Origin: Armatimonadota bacterium
Lineage (GTDB): Bacteria > Armatimonadota > Hebobacteria > CAIYQO01
NCBI GenBank assembly: GCA_020060775.1
Contig: JAGUZN010000090.1
Location: 1 to 62,119 of the forward strand
Length of the DNA: 62,119 nt
Direction of reading: 5' to 3'
Shown in pieces: positions 15,747 through 24,296 of the stretch (positions within the stretch are counted from its first letter, which is position 1; each line of letters opens with the position of its first letter). Under the pieces are notes generated by a model that did no database searches, was not told the origin of the DNA, and saw nothing but the letters and a program-made list of their open reading frames with translations. A program made the translations under genes and the position numbers.

Positions 15747-16973
15747 ATGCCAACAGTTATTGGAGTTTGCCTCCGCACTGCGGGGAAGTTATATTACTTC
15801 GATCCGGGAAGTGAGCGTTATCATCGTTGCGAACGCGTCGTCGTCGAGACAACGCGCGGTCTCGAACTCGGCACAGTCAAGATGCCGCCGCTCGAAGTTT
15901 CCGCTGACGAGGTGGTCTCCCCGTTAAAGCCGGTCATTCGTCGCGCCACGGCCGAGGATATCTCGCGCGAATCACTCACACGCGAACGCGAGGTGCATGC
16001 ACTCGATGCGTGCAAGCGTCTGGTCGCTAAGCTCAACCTGCCCATGCGGCTCATCGATGCCCAGTACACCTTTGACGGCGCACATCTCCTCATCCACTTC
16101 CTGGCTGATAACCGGGTGGATTTCCGCGAGCTGGTGCGGGAGCTGGCGCGCGAGCTTCATACGCGCATCGAACTGCGTCAGGTGGGGGTGCGGGATGAGG
16201 CCAAGTTGTTGGGCGGATTCGGCATGTGCGGGCGCCCGCTTTGCTGCGCAACGTATATGAACAACTTCGCGCCGGTGGCCATCAACATGGCGAAGGCGCA
16301 GGGGTTGGCGTTGAATCCGCAAAAGATCTCCGGCCTGTGCGGGCGGTTGATGTGCTGCCTCGCATTTGAATACGACCATTACAAGGAAGTGCGCGTTGAT
16401 TTGCCCCGTGTGAACTCGCAAGTGCGCACCCCGCACGGGGTCGGCAAAGTGACGAAACTCAATGTGCTCGCCAAGCAGGTGGAGGTCACGATTCCGGAGG
16501 CGTCTGCACCGATGTGGGTCCCGGTCGAAGATGTACTCGGCCTGCATGCCGACGCGCCACCCTGCGGCTGTTGCAGTTCGACTCACCACGGCGATGAACT
16601 GGGCGACGATGTCTCCAGCCTGTCGGTTGAGACGCTGGAGGCGCCCTGCACGTGCGGTGTTGCCCGTGCGGTGGCGGAGCCCGCGACGACGATGTCCGTC
16701 GTTGAGCGAGCAGCCCCCCAAGCCTCTTCCGGTTCATCACGACGCGGTCGGCGGAGGAACAAGCGGCCTGCCGAGGACAAAACGGCGCACATCGCCACCG
16801 ATACGCCGTCGACAGGTGAGCCGAACCCTACTAAACCCCGACGCCGCCGGCGCAAGCCCGCACGTCCTGCCGAGCAGGCCCCGGTGCCGGTTGCGGCGGT
16901 GGAGGCCAGCGGTGGTGCAGCCGAAGCTTCACCGGCGCCGCAGCGCCGTTACCGCCCACGACGGCGCAATTGA
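15747..16973 (+). CDS. ricT: RicT/YaaT, PSP1-domain protein with a basic tail
   Basis: The 408-residue protein carries the PSP1 domain in its first 270 residues, including the cysteine signatures CGRPLCC and CGRLMCC with ISGLCGR between them. In Bacillus subtilis RicT forms the Fe-S-containing Ric complex with RicA and RicF and helps RNase Y process mRNA; its role outside Firmicutes is inferred. A further Cys-rich patch follows (CGCCSSTHHGDE). The last ~110 residues are an Arg/Lys/Pro/Ala-rich disordered extension absent from the Bacillus protein, perhaps for RNA binding. It is read from its own promoter (TATAAT at 15703). No ricA or ricF is in the window. Confidence 0.9.
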   Translation: MPTVIGVCLRTAGKLYYFDPGSERYHRCERVVVETTRGLELGTVKMPPLEVSADEVVSPLKPVIRRATAEDISRESLTREREVHALDACKRLVAKLNLPMRLIDAQYTFDGAHLLIHFLADNRVDFRELVRELARELHTRIELRQVGVRDEAKLLGGFGMCGRPLCCATYMNNFAPVAINMAKAQGLALNPQKISGLCGRLMCCLAFEYDHYKEVRVDLPRVNSQVRTPHGVGKVTKLNVLAKQVEVTIPEASAPMWVPVEDVLGLHADAPPCGCCSSTHHGDELGDDVSSLSVETLEAPCTCGVARAVAEPATTMSVVERAAPQASSGSSRRGRRRNKRPAEDKTAHIATDTPSTGEPNPTKPRRRRRKPARPAEQAPVPVAAVEASGGAAEASPAPQRRYRPRRRN

Positions 16974-16981
16974 CGGGGATA

Positions 16982-17410
16982 TTACGCTGCACGTCGCTGC
17001 GCCCATGCCGGGTGTTGCTCGTCGACATCAGGGACAATTTTCAGCAAATACTCGGCCGTGATGCGGCTACCGGGGTCGGCCTGTACCGCCTGTATTGCAT
17101 ACTTCAGCCGGGATAAGTCGTCCGTATTCCGGCTACAGGAAAGTACGCCACGCACGCGGTGTTCCTCATCGCTATCCTCCAACAGCAGCACTTCGACGTG
17201 TTGGCCATCGTACACTTGCAAGTGTTTGCCCAGGCTGGACGAGGCTGGCGCCCACACTTCGCCATCGATTCTCAGCACTTCCACCGGATAGAGGTGTTGC
17301 ACCCCGCCTTCGATTGTTGCCAGCAGTCCCAGCCCGTATTCCTGTGCCATCTCGTGTGCCACCATGTTGTGATGCGATGTAGGTATGCAGTACCCGTACC
17401 GCCGTTGCAT
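16982..17410 (-). CDS. Hypothetical protein, possibly a small split beta-barrel
   Basis: The open frame gives 142 residues with no signal or membrane segment. A segment near residues 27-60 (GLLATIEGGVQHLYPVEVL) recalls the opening strand pattern of pyridoxamine-oxidase-like split barrels, but the match is weak. The C-terminal 40 residues are mainly helical. The start is uncertain: ATGs at 17410, 17365 and 17350 are in frame, and only the last has a GGTGG at good distance. A 19-bp palindrome lies just upstream. It converges on ricT with an 8-bp gap. I do not recognise the family. Confidence 0.55.
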   Translation of the reverse strand: MQRRYGYCIPTSHHNMVAHEMAQEYGLGLLATIEGGVQHLYPVEVLRIDGEVWAPASSSLGKHLQVYDGQHVEVLLLEDSDEEHRVRGVLSCSRNTDDLSRLKYAIQAVQADPGSRITAEYLLKIVPDVDEQHPAWAQRRAA

Positions 17411-17438
17411 CGCGCGGGCGGAATGTTGTGTTCAGCGA

Positions 17439-17457
17439 GCGTTGCACTGTGCAACGC
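17439..17457. promoter_or_regulatory. 19-bp palindrome, candidate operator
   Basis: GCGTTGCAC and GTGCAACGC form perfect 9-bp arms around one central T. The site lies 29 bases upstream of the longest minus-strand start at 17410 and within the only spacer between it and the site-2 protease gene. This size and symmetry fit a dimeric repressor site. No regulator gene is adjacent. Confidence 0.5.
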
Positions 17458-17608
17458 ACATATACCAAATGATAATTGTTCTATAATAACAAGAGCATTC
17501 GGGTTGCAGGGACAGGCACACTGATCGCCAACTCCGGAGTTTCAGGTACCGAGAGCCGAGTGGCGTGGGCGCGTCAGGCGTTCGCTAGCGAGACCGTGGG
17601 TCGTCTGG

Positions 17609-17614
17609 TATAAT
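17609..17614 (+). promoter_or_regulatory. Extended -10 promoter of the site-2 protease operon
   Basis: TGG followed directly by TATAAT at 17609-17614 is a classic extended -10 element, 62 bases before the ATG of the site-2 protease gene. No -35 box is needed or seen. Confidence 0.55.
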
Positions 17615-17676
17615 GGGCGCGCGAATCGGGAACACTCCATCCAGTTCACCTTCGTGTGAGAATACTTGGTGCCTGC

Positions 17677-18309
17677 ATGCCTTTTCTGCAAAATATCGAT
17701 ATTGGTCGAGTGCTCATCACTATCCCGATCATCCTGTTATCGGTGGCAATTCACGAATTTGCCCACTGTTGGATGACCTATCGCCTAGGGGATGATACTC
17801 CGCGCCAACAGGGGCGCGTGACGCTGAATCCGCTTGCGCATCTGGATCCCCTGGGGACGGTGATGATTGTGATGACTTCGATCACCGGATTCGGCATCGG
17901 ATGGGGGAAGGCGGCGGTCTTCAACCCGTATAATTTCCGCAATCCCGCGCGCGACCGCATGATTACTGCCATCGCCGGGCCAATCTCCAATCTGCTGCAG
18001 ATGCTCGTGTGGGGTGGACTTTGCGCACTGTTCTTAGCCTTTGGTTTTTATGGCGGTGTAAAAGTTTGCGCTATTGGTGTCATCATCAACGCCGTGCTGG
18101 CTATTTTTAATCTGCTGCCCGTGTATCCGCTTGATGGCCACCATATCGCCAGCTACCTGCTACCACAGCCGTTTAAGAGTATTGTGGAGCATCCGATGGG
18201 CATGTTGGTACTGCTCTTTTTGCTATTCACCGGCAAGTTAGAAATCGTACTTCTCCCCTTGTTGAATATTGGATACCTTGCGACGATGTATCTGGTGGGG
18301 TTAAACTGA
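17677..18309 (+). CDS. Site-2 protease family zinc metallopeptidase (M50)
   Basis: This 210-residue membrane protein has the intramembrane protease motifs HEFAH near residue 28 and NLLPVYPLDG near residue 150, so all three zinc ligands are present. Of the family's groups it resembles the short cytoplasm-facing kind (YwhC/rhomboid-like small M50) with no PDZ domain. Such enzymes cut transmembrane substrates, often anti-sigma factors or regulators; the target is unknown. The start at 17677 (MPFLQN) gives a normal first helix; upstream codons to 17656 are also open. Its stop codon overlaps the cmk start in TGATG, so translation is probably coupled. Confidence 0.87.
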   Translation: MPFLQNIDIGRVLITIPIILLSVAIHEFAHCWMTYRLGDDTPRQQGRVTLNPLAHLDPLGTVMIVMTSITGFGIGWGKAAVFNPYNFRNPARDRMITAIAGPISNLLQMLVWGGLCALFLAFGFYGGVKVCAIGVIINAVLAIFNLLPVYPLDGHHIASYLLPQPFKSIVEHPMGMLVLLFLLFTGKLEIVLLPLLNIGYLATMYLVGLN

Positions 18310-19103
18310 TGGTCGATGCCGGCGCAACACAGGTTCGCCCGCCGGTGGTGGCCATCGATGGTCCGGCGGGATCGGGTAAAAGCACGGTGGCGCAAGAGGT
18401 GGCGCGCCGCACCGGGCTGCAGTTTATCAGCAGTGGCGCCATGTACCGTGCGGTGGCGCTGCAGGCATTGCGCTGCGGCGTGGCTGCGACGGACCGAACG
18501 CACCTGATCGATCTTGCTGCCTCGTTGTCGTTCGAATTTTTCACTGATGAACACAGTGTGGTGCATGTCGTGGTGGATGGCGAGGATGTGACGGCAGCCC
18601 TGCGTGATCCGGCTGTCGGGCAGATTGCCTCTGTGGTGGCCACGATCCCCGAGTTGCGGGCGCACCTGGTGGCCAAGCAGCAGGCATACGGTGAACGCGG
18701 CGGGGTGATTATGGAAGGGCGCGATATCCAGACCGTCGTCTTTCCGGATGCCGACATTAAGATTTTCCTGCTTGCCTCCGACGAAGAACGGGCGCGCCGC
18801 CGCTGGCGGGAGTTGGTCGAGCAGGGCGAGCGTATTGACTTTTCGACCGTGCTGCATGAGGTGCGCGAACGCGACCAGCGCGATACCGAGCGCGAGGCTT
18901 CTCCCTTGCTGGCAGCGCCAGACGCCGTGATCGTGGATACGGATGGGCGCACCGTTGATGAAGTCGTGACATGCGTGCACCGGCTGGTTGATACCTGGCG
19001 ACAGCATCCCACACTGCACGGGGATGCCCTGGCCCGTACCGCGGGATGTGACTTGACGAAACAGTCATCCTCGCGTATAGGAAAGGGTGGAAGGACGGTG
19101 TGA
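18309..19103 (+). CDS. cmk: Cytidylate kinase
   Basis: This enzyme phosphorylates CMP and dCMP with ATP in the cytoplasm. The 264-residue product has the P-loop GPAGSGKST, SSGAMYRA at the NMP-binding entrance, the LID-region IMEGRDIQTVVFPDA and the final DTDGRTVDEV. It is longer than the usual ~225 residues because of a ~40-residue Ser/Arg-rich tail. Upstream it shares TGATG with the protease gene, and its own stop overlaps the PP2C start in the same way, so the three genes form one operon. In many bacteria cmk sits by aroA or rpsA, which are not here. Confidence 0.94.
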   Translation: MVDAGATQVRPPVVAIDGPAGSGKSTVAQEVARRTGLQFISSGAMYRAVALQALRCGVAATDRTHLIDLAASLSFEFFTDEHSVVHVVVDGEDVTAALRDPAVGQIASVVATIPELRAHLVAKQQAYGERGGVIMEGRDIQTVVFPDADIKIFLLASDEERARRRWRELVEQGERIDFSTVLHEVRERDQRDTEREASPLLAAPDAVIVDTDGRTVDEVVTCVHRLVDTWRQHPTLHGDALARTAGCDLTKQSSSRIGKGGRTV

Positions 19104-20359
19104 TGGAGTTTGGCGCGGCAACCCATCCCGGTTATGTGCGCGGGGAGAATGAGGACGGGTTTTTCGCTTCCGGCGACCTGGCAGTCTTCGCGGTAGCCGA
19201 TGGCATGGGTGGGCACCAGCACGGCGAACTGGCCAGCCACCTGGCGCTGGAGGCTATCACGCGCCAGGCGGAGAAGTTATCGCACGCCAGCCCCACCGAG
19301 TTGCCGGTGATGCTGCATCAGGCGATGCAGGATGCCAATGCCGCCATTTACGCCCAGGCTGCCGAGCAAAATGCTACCGATCGCATGGGGACGACCCTGG
19401 TGTTGGCGACAATCTACGGCGACCGGTTGTATTTTGCCCACATTGGCGACAGCCGCCTGTACTTGCTCCGTGGTGACGTGTTCACGCAATTGACGCGCGA
19501 TCACTCGCTGGTGCAGTCGCTGGTGGATCGCGGGGAGATCAGCGCCGATGAAGCGGCGATCCACCCATTGCGCCATCAGATTACTCGCGTGGTGGGCGGA
19601 GACAGCTATATTTCGCCTGAGATTGCCAGCCAGGCGTTGGAGCCTGGTGATTTGATTGTCCTCTGCACGGATGGCTTGAGCGGCACCGTTCCGCAAGATA
19701 CGATTAAGAGCACACTGCAAAATTCGGCAACCGTGCAGGAAAAAGCTGATGCACTGGTGCAGGCAGCACTGGCGATGGGCGGTCCGGATAATGTGACTGT
19801 GGTCGTCACCGCATTCGAGCGGCCTCGTGTTGCCTCCAGTGACGGCTCATCCGCCGCACAGTCACGTCGCCTGCCATTCTGGCAGACGCTTTTCATCAGC
19901 AGTTTGGTGTTGCTCATCCTCGCGATCGGCACTGGGCTGTGGGCATACACGCATCCGCAATACTACATCTCCGTTGATTCGCGGGGCATGCTGGTACTGT
20001 ACAAGCATTGGCCGTTGCTCTATACCCTGCCTCCAGAGCGCATCGCGATTCCCGAGGCGATTCCCGTGTCGTATGATGATGCGAAAAGCGATTTGATGCG
20101 CTATGGGGCGATCGAACGCGGCATTCGCCTTCAGAATGAAGATGCGGGCGTGATGCTGTTGCAGGACATCGCCCAGAGCACGGCCGCACGTCTTTGCGAG
20201 GAGGCCAAGCGCTCAGCCGAACTCGGCCGTTTCGCCGAAGCGCGCGGCACCCTCAACCGCGCAAAGGTGATGGGGGCTGATCCGGATCATATCGAGCAGC
20301 TCTCCGTGTTGATCGATACGGCTGAGGCGCAACAGCCGCTACCACCTCCCGCTCCTTAG
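19103..20359 (+). CDS. PP2C-type serine/threonine phosphatase with a membrane anchor
   Basis: The 418-residue protein has an intact PPM/PP2C domain (residues about 1-240) with metal-binding ADGMGGH, MGTTLV, GDSRLYL, LTRDHSL, CTDGLSG and GGPDNVT. One transmembrane helix (about 258-280) follows, then ~135 residues outside the membrane with no family that I recognise. Such stand-alone phosphatases usually oppose an Hanks-type Ser/Thr kinase (PrkC/Stk), but no kinase is in the window; the PASTA-domain protein about 3 kb away might be related to that circuit. Its ATG overlaps the cmk stop, so it is the last gene of the operon. Confidence 0.9.
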   Translation: MEFGAATHPGYVRGENEDGFFASGDLAVFAVADGMGGHQHGELASHLALEAITRQAEKLSHASPTELPVMLHQAMQDANAAIYAQAAEQNATDRMGTTLVLATIYGDRLYFAHIGDSRLYLLRGDVFTQLTRDHSLVQSLVDRGEISADEAAIHPLRHQITRVVGGDSYISPEIASQALEPGDLIVLCTDGLSGTVPQDTIKSTLQNSATVQEKADALVQAALAMGGPDNVTVVVTAFERPRVASSDGSSAAQSRRLPFWQTLFISSLVLLILAIGTGLWAYTHPQYYISVDSRGMLVLYKHWPLLYTLPPERIAIPEAIPVSYDDAKSDLMRYGAIERGIRLQNEDAGVMLLQDIAQSTAARLCEEAKRSAELGRFAEARGTLNRAKVMGADPDHIEQLSVLIDTAEAQQPLPPPAP

Positions 20360-20522
20360 TCCTGTGCGCTTTCCCCTGTTGCCTGCTGCCGGCAGGCCTA
20401 CATCGATCGTGTATGCGTACCCAATGCCACCGTTTATACTCCGGTGCAGCAGGAGTGTCTGCCTCCGACGGGGAAATCAGCGCTACTGATGCATTTTCGC
20501 GCGTTGAAAGGAGTCGGATACG

Positions 20523-21425
20523 ATGTTGTCACGTGTTGCCTACGGTGGTTGGTCAAATAACCTACGGATGACGAACGGGATCATTGAACTGATTGCCACA
20601 CTGGATGTCGGCCCGCGCATCATCCGTTTCAGTATGGTCGATGGCACCAATGTCATGAAAGAATTCGCCGAACAGATGGGTGGAAGCGGCGAATCGACCT
20701 GGATGATTCGCGGCGGGCACCGCCTCTGGCATGCCCCGGAGGCGAAGCCGCGCTCCTACTCATTGGATAACTCGCCGGTGGCATTGGAGGAATTGGATAC
20801 GCTACTCGTGCGTCTGACGCCTCCCGCCGAAGCCGAAAACGGCATCCAAAAGGAGATGGAGATTGCCATGGACGCGCATGTCGCACAGGTGACCATCACC
20901 CATCGCATCACGAATATCGGTCCGTGGGATATTGAATTAGCACCCTGGGCCTTAACTGTGATGGCGCCGGGTGGCACAGCGATTGTTCCTTTACCGGAGA
21001 AACGTCCGCACACCGAAGTGCTCACCCCGGACTTCCCCCTGGTGCTCTGGCCGTACACCGATATGTCCGATCGTCGATTGCGTTGGGGCCGGCAATATAT
21101 CACGCTGTCGCAGGATGCTGCCAAAGGTCCAACCAAATTCGGCATGGCCTTGGAACTGGGGTGGGCCGGATACCTGCTGGACAGTACGTTGTTTGTGAAG
21201 TATTTCGATTACGATCCGCTGGCGAGCTATCCCGATTACGGGTGCAACTTCGAGACCTTTACCAATGAGGAGATGCTGGAAGTCGAGAGCCTGGGGCCGC
21301 TGGCATTGCTGATGCCCGGTGGGTGTGTCGAGCATGTGGAGACCTGGCGGTTGTGGGACAGCATTGCGCCGGTGACCACCGAGGCGGAGATCGAGCGGAT
21401 TATCCGTCCACTTATCGAACAGTAA
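20523..21425 (+). CDS. Galactose-mutarotase-like fold protein (DUF4380-like)
   Basis: The 300-residue protein is mainly beta-structured, with the aldose-epimerase-like opening IIELIATLDVGPRIIRFS, a GGHRLWHAPE patch, and ITHRITNIGPWDIELAPWAL in the middle. That pattern matches proteins grouped as DUF4380, which share the fold of aldose 1-epimerase but have no proven function. No signal peptide is seen. The start at 20523 follows AGGAG by nine bases. A hairpin without a U-tract lies after the stop. Sugar binding or epimerisation is plausible by fold only. Confidence 0.7.
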   Translation: MLSRVAYGGWSNNLRMTNGIIELIATLDVGPRIIRFSMVDGTNVMKEFAEQMGGSGESTWMIRGGHRLWHAPEAKPRSYSLDNSPVALEELDTLLVRLTPPAEAENGIQKEMEIAMDAHVAQVTITHRITNIGPWDIELAPWALTVMAPGGTAIVPLPEKRPHTEVLTPDFPLVLWPYTDMSDRRLRWGRQYITLSQDAAKGPTKFGMALELGWAGYLLDSTLFVKYFDYDPLASYPDYGCNFETFTNEEMLEVESLGPLALLMPGGCVEHVETWRLWDSIAPVTTEAEIERIIRPLIEQ

Positions 21426-21452
21426 TCGATTCCTGATGCCAGGCATGTCGTT

Positions 21453-21484
21453 CGAGGTGCGCGTCCGGTCGGGCGCGCACCTCG
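21453..21484 (+). terminator. GC-rich hairpin after the DUF4380-like gene
   Basis: CGAGGTGCGCG (21453-21463) pairs perfectly with CGCGCACCTCG (21474-21484) around a ten-base loop. It begins 27 bases after the stop codon. No run of Ts follows, so termination would need a factor or another mechanism. Confidence 0.5.
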
Positions 21485-21594
21485 CGTGTCACGCTGGCTG
21501 AAGCAGGTGATGTCGGGAAAACAGCCCGCCACAACGTTCTGTCGTTTGCCCGGATGGGAATGAGGGTTTTGGCGTGATGCCAGGGAGATAGGTG

Positions 21595-21714
21595 ATGCAA
21601 GAGTTGATGCCGGGCGAACACCCTGATGCCGAACGCTATGATTTCTGGATCATGCTGACGCTGTTGGCACTCGCAGCTTTTGGCGTCGCCGTGATTTTCT
21701 TGACGGCATGGTGA
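21595..21714 (+). CDS. 39-residue single-helix membrane peptide
   Basis: The product has an acidic head (MQELMPGEHPDAERYDF), then one strongly hydrophobic helix ending in LTAW. The ATG is preceded by AGGGAGATAGG, a good ribosome-binding region. It is far below normal ORF cut-offs and would be missed by gene callers. The ruvX promoter begins 21 bases after the stop. The function is unknown; similar tiny anchors often modulate a membrane complex. Real translation is probable but not certain. Confidence 0.45.
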   Translation: MQELMPGEHPDAERYDFWIMLTLLALAAFGVAVIFLTAW

Positions 21715-21735
21715 TGCCAGGATTGCCGGCCAGAC

Positions 21736-21764
21736 TTGCGCCGCGGCAGCGCACCCGCTACAAT
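21736..21764 (+). promoter_or_regulatory. Promoter of the ruvX-mltG-PASTA operon
   Basis: TTGCGC at 21736-21741 and TACAAT at 21759-21764 are separated by exactly 17 bases. Transcription would start near 21771, downstream of the first in-frame ATGs of ruvX, which supports the GTG at 21832 as its true start. Confidence 0.6.
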
Positions 21765-21831
21765 GGGGCGAACCTCTGGTGAACAGGCACAGCCTCGTGC
21801 GCCCCGAGGGATAGATGGAGGCAGACCCAGC

Positions 21832-22302
21832 GTGACCGAAGCTGAGACCGACCGCCGTGATGTCGTATCGTTTCCGCTGCTTGGCATGGATGTCAGTGCG
21901 TCCCGCATTGGTTTGGCGATTGTTGATCACCCTGATACCCCGCCACAGCCCTGGTTTACGTACCACCGTACGACACGCGCGCGCGATCTGGAGCAATGCA
22001 CCGCATGGATCACGCGGTATCATATCGGTGGCGTCGTGATGGGGTTGCCGTTGAATATGGACGGCACTCCGGGTTCGCGCGCACAATGGATGCGGCGTTT
22101 CGCTCGTGACGTGCAGGAGGCCGGAGGAGTTCAGGTGTTTCTGCAGGATGAGCGATTATCGACGGTCGAAGCCGAGGAGATGCTGGCGGCGCAGGGCGTT
22201 ACAGGGCCTGCAGCGTCGGAGCGTGTGGACGCGGTGGCTGCCGCATTGATTCTTCAGCGCTTTCTTCAGGAGCATGCTCGGGGACAGTTCGGTGGCGGAT
22301 GA
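21832..22302 (+). CDS. ruvX: RuvX/YqgF, Holliday-junction-resolvase-like nuclease
   Basis: A 156-residue RNase H-fold protein with the family's acidic sites: GMDVSASRIGLA at the first strand, VMGLPLNMDG, LQDERLSTVEAEE and the final VDAVAAALIL. YqgF proteins act in 16S rRNA 5' maturation in several bacteria and were first proposed as resolvases. The start is the GTG at 21832, which has GGAGG upstream and lies after the predicted transcription start; longer open codons to 21736 include the promoter itself. It is followed by mltG after 28 bp (or overlapping, if an earlier mltG start is used). Confidence 0.9.
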   Translation: MTEAETDRRDVVSFPLLGMDVSASRIGLAIVDHPDTPPQPWFTYHRTTRARDLEQCTAWITRYHIGGVVMGLPLNMDGTPGSRAQWMRRFARDVQEAGGVQVFLQDERLSTVEAEEMLAAQGVTGPAASERVDAVAAALILQRFLQEHARGQFGGG

Positions 22303-22330
22303 TTACCCGAAGCGAGAGAGCGAGGCCGAG

Positions 22331-23440
22331 ATGGCGTTCAATGATCGGGAGCAACGTTGTTCCGTTGATAGCGATGGGTCTGTGACATCCAACGCTGCGG
22401 CATCAGCGGCAGGAGCAGATCTCGCTCTATCCCGTCGTTCTCGCCTGGCGTTCGTACTCGTCATCCTCACTGTGTTGGTGCTGTTGCTTGGCATCGGTCT
22501 GGCGGGTCTGGCGTACCTGGGGTTATATCGTCCGGTGCAGCTCGTCGAGGCGCAAACAGTCATCATTCGGCCAAGCACATCATTCGGCTACGTCGCACGG
22601 CGTTTAGCGGCGCGCAATCTCATTCCCAATGCGACGGCATTCAAGGTATACGGCATCATCACCAACCGTGCGGAACGTATGAAGGTTGGTGAGTATGAAG
22701 TCACCAGCGGGATGCGTCCTGTTGACATTCTCGACCTGTTGGTTTCAGGACGGGCGAAAGCCTACTGGGTCACCATTCCCGAGGGGAAGTGGGCGAGTGA
22801 GATTCCCTCGTTGTTGACGGCACAGTGGGATGTGGACGAAACCGAGTTGCACCGCGTGATCAATGAGACTGCGCACTGGCAGTCCACGATGTCTTTCCTC
22901 GCCGGCCATTCGCTGGAGGGGTATCTGTTTCCTGACACCTACCGGTTCGAGAAAACGGCCACAGCCGAGCAAATGATCGCGACCATGCTCAAGCGATTTC
23001 AGCAGACGTGCGTTGCCGCATATCAGGCCGACCCCCCCACAGATGGCCGATCGTTGCATGAGGTGCTGGTGCTGGCGTCGCTGGTTGAAGGCGAGGCGCG
23101 CGTACCTGAGGAGCGCGAAACGATCGCCGGCGTGTATATGAACCGGCTGGCACGGGGTATGCTGTTACAGTGCGATGCGACGGTGCTGTACGCCCGTCAA
23201 GAGCGCCTGCGCCGGGTCCTCTATCGTGACCTGGAAGTCAATTCGCCGTATAATACCTATCGATATCCCGGCTTACCGCCTGGGCCCATTAATAATCCGG
23301 GACTGGCATCGTTCACGGCTGCGCTGCGGCCGGCGCAGGTGCCTTACCTGTACTACGTCGCTCGCGGCGATGGCTCGCACGTGTTTTCCCGCACGTTGGC
23401 CGAGCATAACGCTGCAATACGACGGATTCGTGGGAAGTGA
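22331..23440 (+). CDS. mltG: MltG, endolytic murein transglycosylase
   Basis: A 369-residue protein with a cytoplasmic head, one membrane helix (about residues 40-62) and the YceG/MltG catalytic domain. It shows VTIPEG, LEGYLFPDTY, LASLVEGEARVPEER with the catalytic Glu, YNTYRYPGLPPGPI and the late ARGDGSHVFSRT. It cuts nascent glycan strands near the membrane and may set their length. The start is uncertain: ATG 22331 has GAGG five bases before it; GTG 22292 and ATG 22274 would overlap ruvX. The ruvX-mltG order is common in bacteria. It is followed at 5 bp by the PASTA protein. Confidence 0.92.
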   Translation: MAFNDREQRCSVDSDGSVTSNAAASAAGADLALSRRSRLAFVLVILTVLVLLLGIGLAGLAYLGLYRPVQLVEAQTVIIRPSTSFGYVARRLAARNLIPNATAFKVYGIITNRAERMKVGEYEVTSGMRPVDILDLLVSGRAKAYWVTIPEGKWASEIPSLLTAQWDVDETELHRVINETAHWQSTMSFLAGHSLEGYLFPDTYRFEKTATAEQMIATMLKRFQQTCVAAYQADPPTDGRSLHEVLVLASLVEGEARVPEERETIAGVYMNRLARGMLLQCDATVLYARQERLRRVLYRDLEVNSPYNTYRYPGLPPGPINNPGLASFTAALRPAQVPYLYYVARGDGSHVFSRTLAEHNAAIRRIRGK

Positions 23441-23445
23441 GCCAC

Positions 23446-24261
23446 ATGGCCAAGCGAGGACTCGGACGAGATCAGGTGCGTGACGCTGCATGGGGAGAAT
23501 CGTATCCCCATCCGCTCGTCAGTTGTATGATGCCATGGATTGCCCTGTTTGCATTGGCAGGGGGGGTGATGCTGGCGTTCAACTTCTGGCGGTCGACGCT
23601 GCCGCATGATGTCAAGATTCCGGCCGTTGAAGGGGTGAACGTCACGCAGGCGCAACGCGATTTGCGCAGCGCAGGCTTGCACGTCGAAGTGTTGCCACGG
23701 AGGCAATTCAGTGAAACGGTTCCCGAGGATCATGTTGTCACTCTTGACCCGCCCGTGGGGCGGCTGGTGAAGGAAGGGCGGACCGTCAAGGTCGTCGTGA
23801 GCGCCGGCTCGGCATTTACCAAGGTGCCGGAGGTGCGCGAATTGCCGGAGGGTATGGCGCGGGAACGCATTCGCGAGGCGGAGTTGCGCATTGCCACGGA
23901 AGAATACGTGGTTCACAAAACCATTCCACTCAACCGCGTGATTGCGGTGACGCCCGCCCCCGGAGCCAAGGTGAAGCGCGGCAGTGCCGTTCACTTGAAG
24001 ATCAGCCAGGGGGCGGAAGTGCAAGAGGACCTGTCGATATCCGAATTGCGATCCAGCGTGCTCACGGTGGAGTTGCCGGACGATGCGGATATCGAGAGCG
24101 CGGAAGTGCGGATTGATGTTACGGATGACGAGGGCATGCGCACAATCATGCAAGAGCAGCGCCACCCCGGCGAGACCGTGATTGAAACCGTGCAAGGCGT
24201 CGGCGCGATGACCGTCGAGGTGTTCTTTGCCGACCGTCTGATCCTCACACGCAAGCTGTAG
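23446..24261 (+). CDS. Membrane-anchored PASTA-domain protein
   Basis: The 271-residue protein has a short cytoplasmic head, one membrane helix (about residues 28-47) and two PASTA repeats (about residues 58-125 and 126-197), the first ending in VKVVVSAGS and the second containing IAVTPAPGAKVKRGS. PASTA repeats bind peptidoglycan fragments or lipid II and usually occur in PrkC-type kinases or PBP2x; neither kinase nor PBP domain is attached here. The C-terminal ~75 residues form a further beta-rich domain I cannot name. It lies 5 bp after mltG in the same operon and ends facing ispH, 35 bp apart. Confidence 0.85.
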   Translation: MAKRGLGRDQVRDAAWGESYPHPLVSCMMPWIALFALAGGVMLAFNFWRSTLPHDVKIPAVEGVNVTQAQRDLRSAGLHVEVLPRRQFSETVPEDHVVTLDPPVGRLVKEGRTVKVVVSAGSAFTKVPEVRELPEGMARERIREAELRIATEEYVVHKTIPLNRVIAVTPAPGAKVKRGSAVHLKISQGAEVQEDLSISELRSSVLTVELPDDADIESAEVRIDVTDDEGMRTIMQEQRHPGETVIETVQGVGAMTVEVFFADRLILTRKL

Positions 24262-24296
24262 CATGAACCGCATGCATTGTTGGTGTTCCAACTCCT

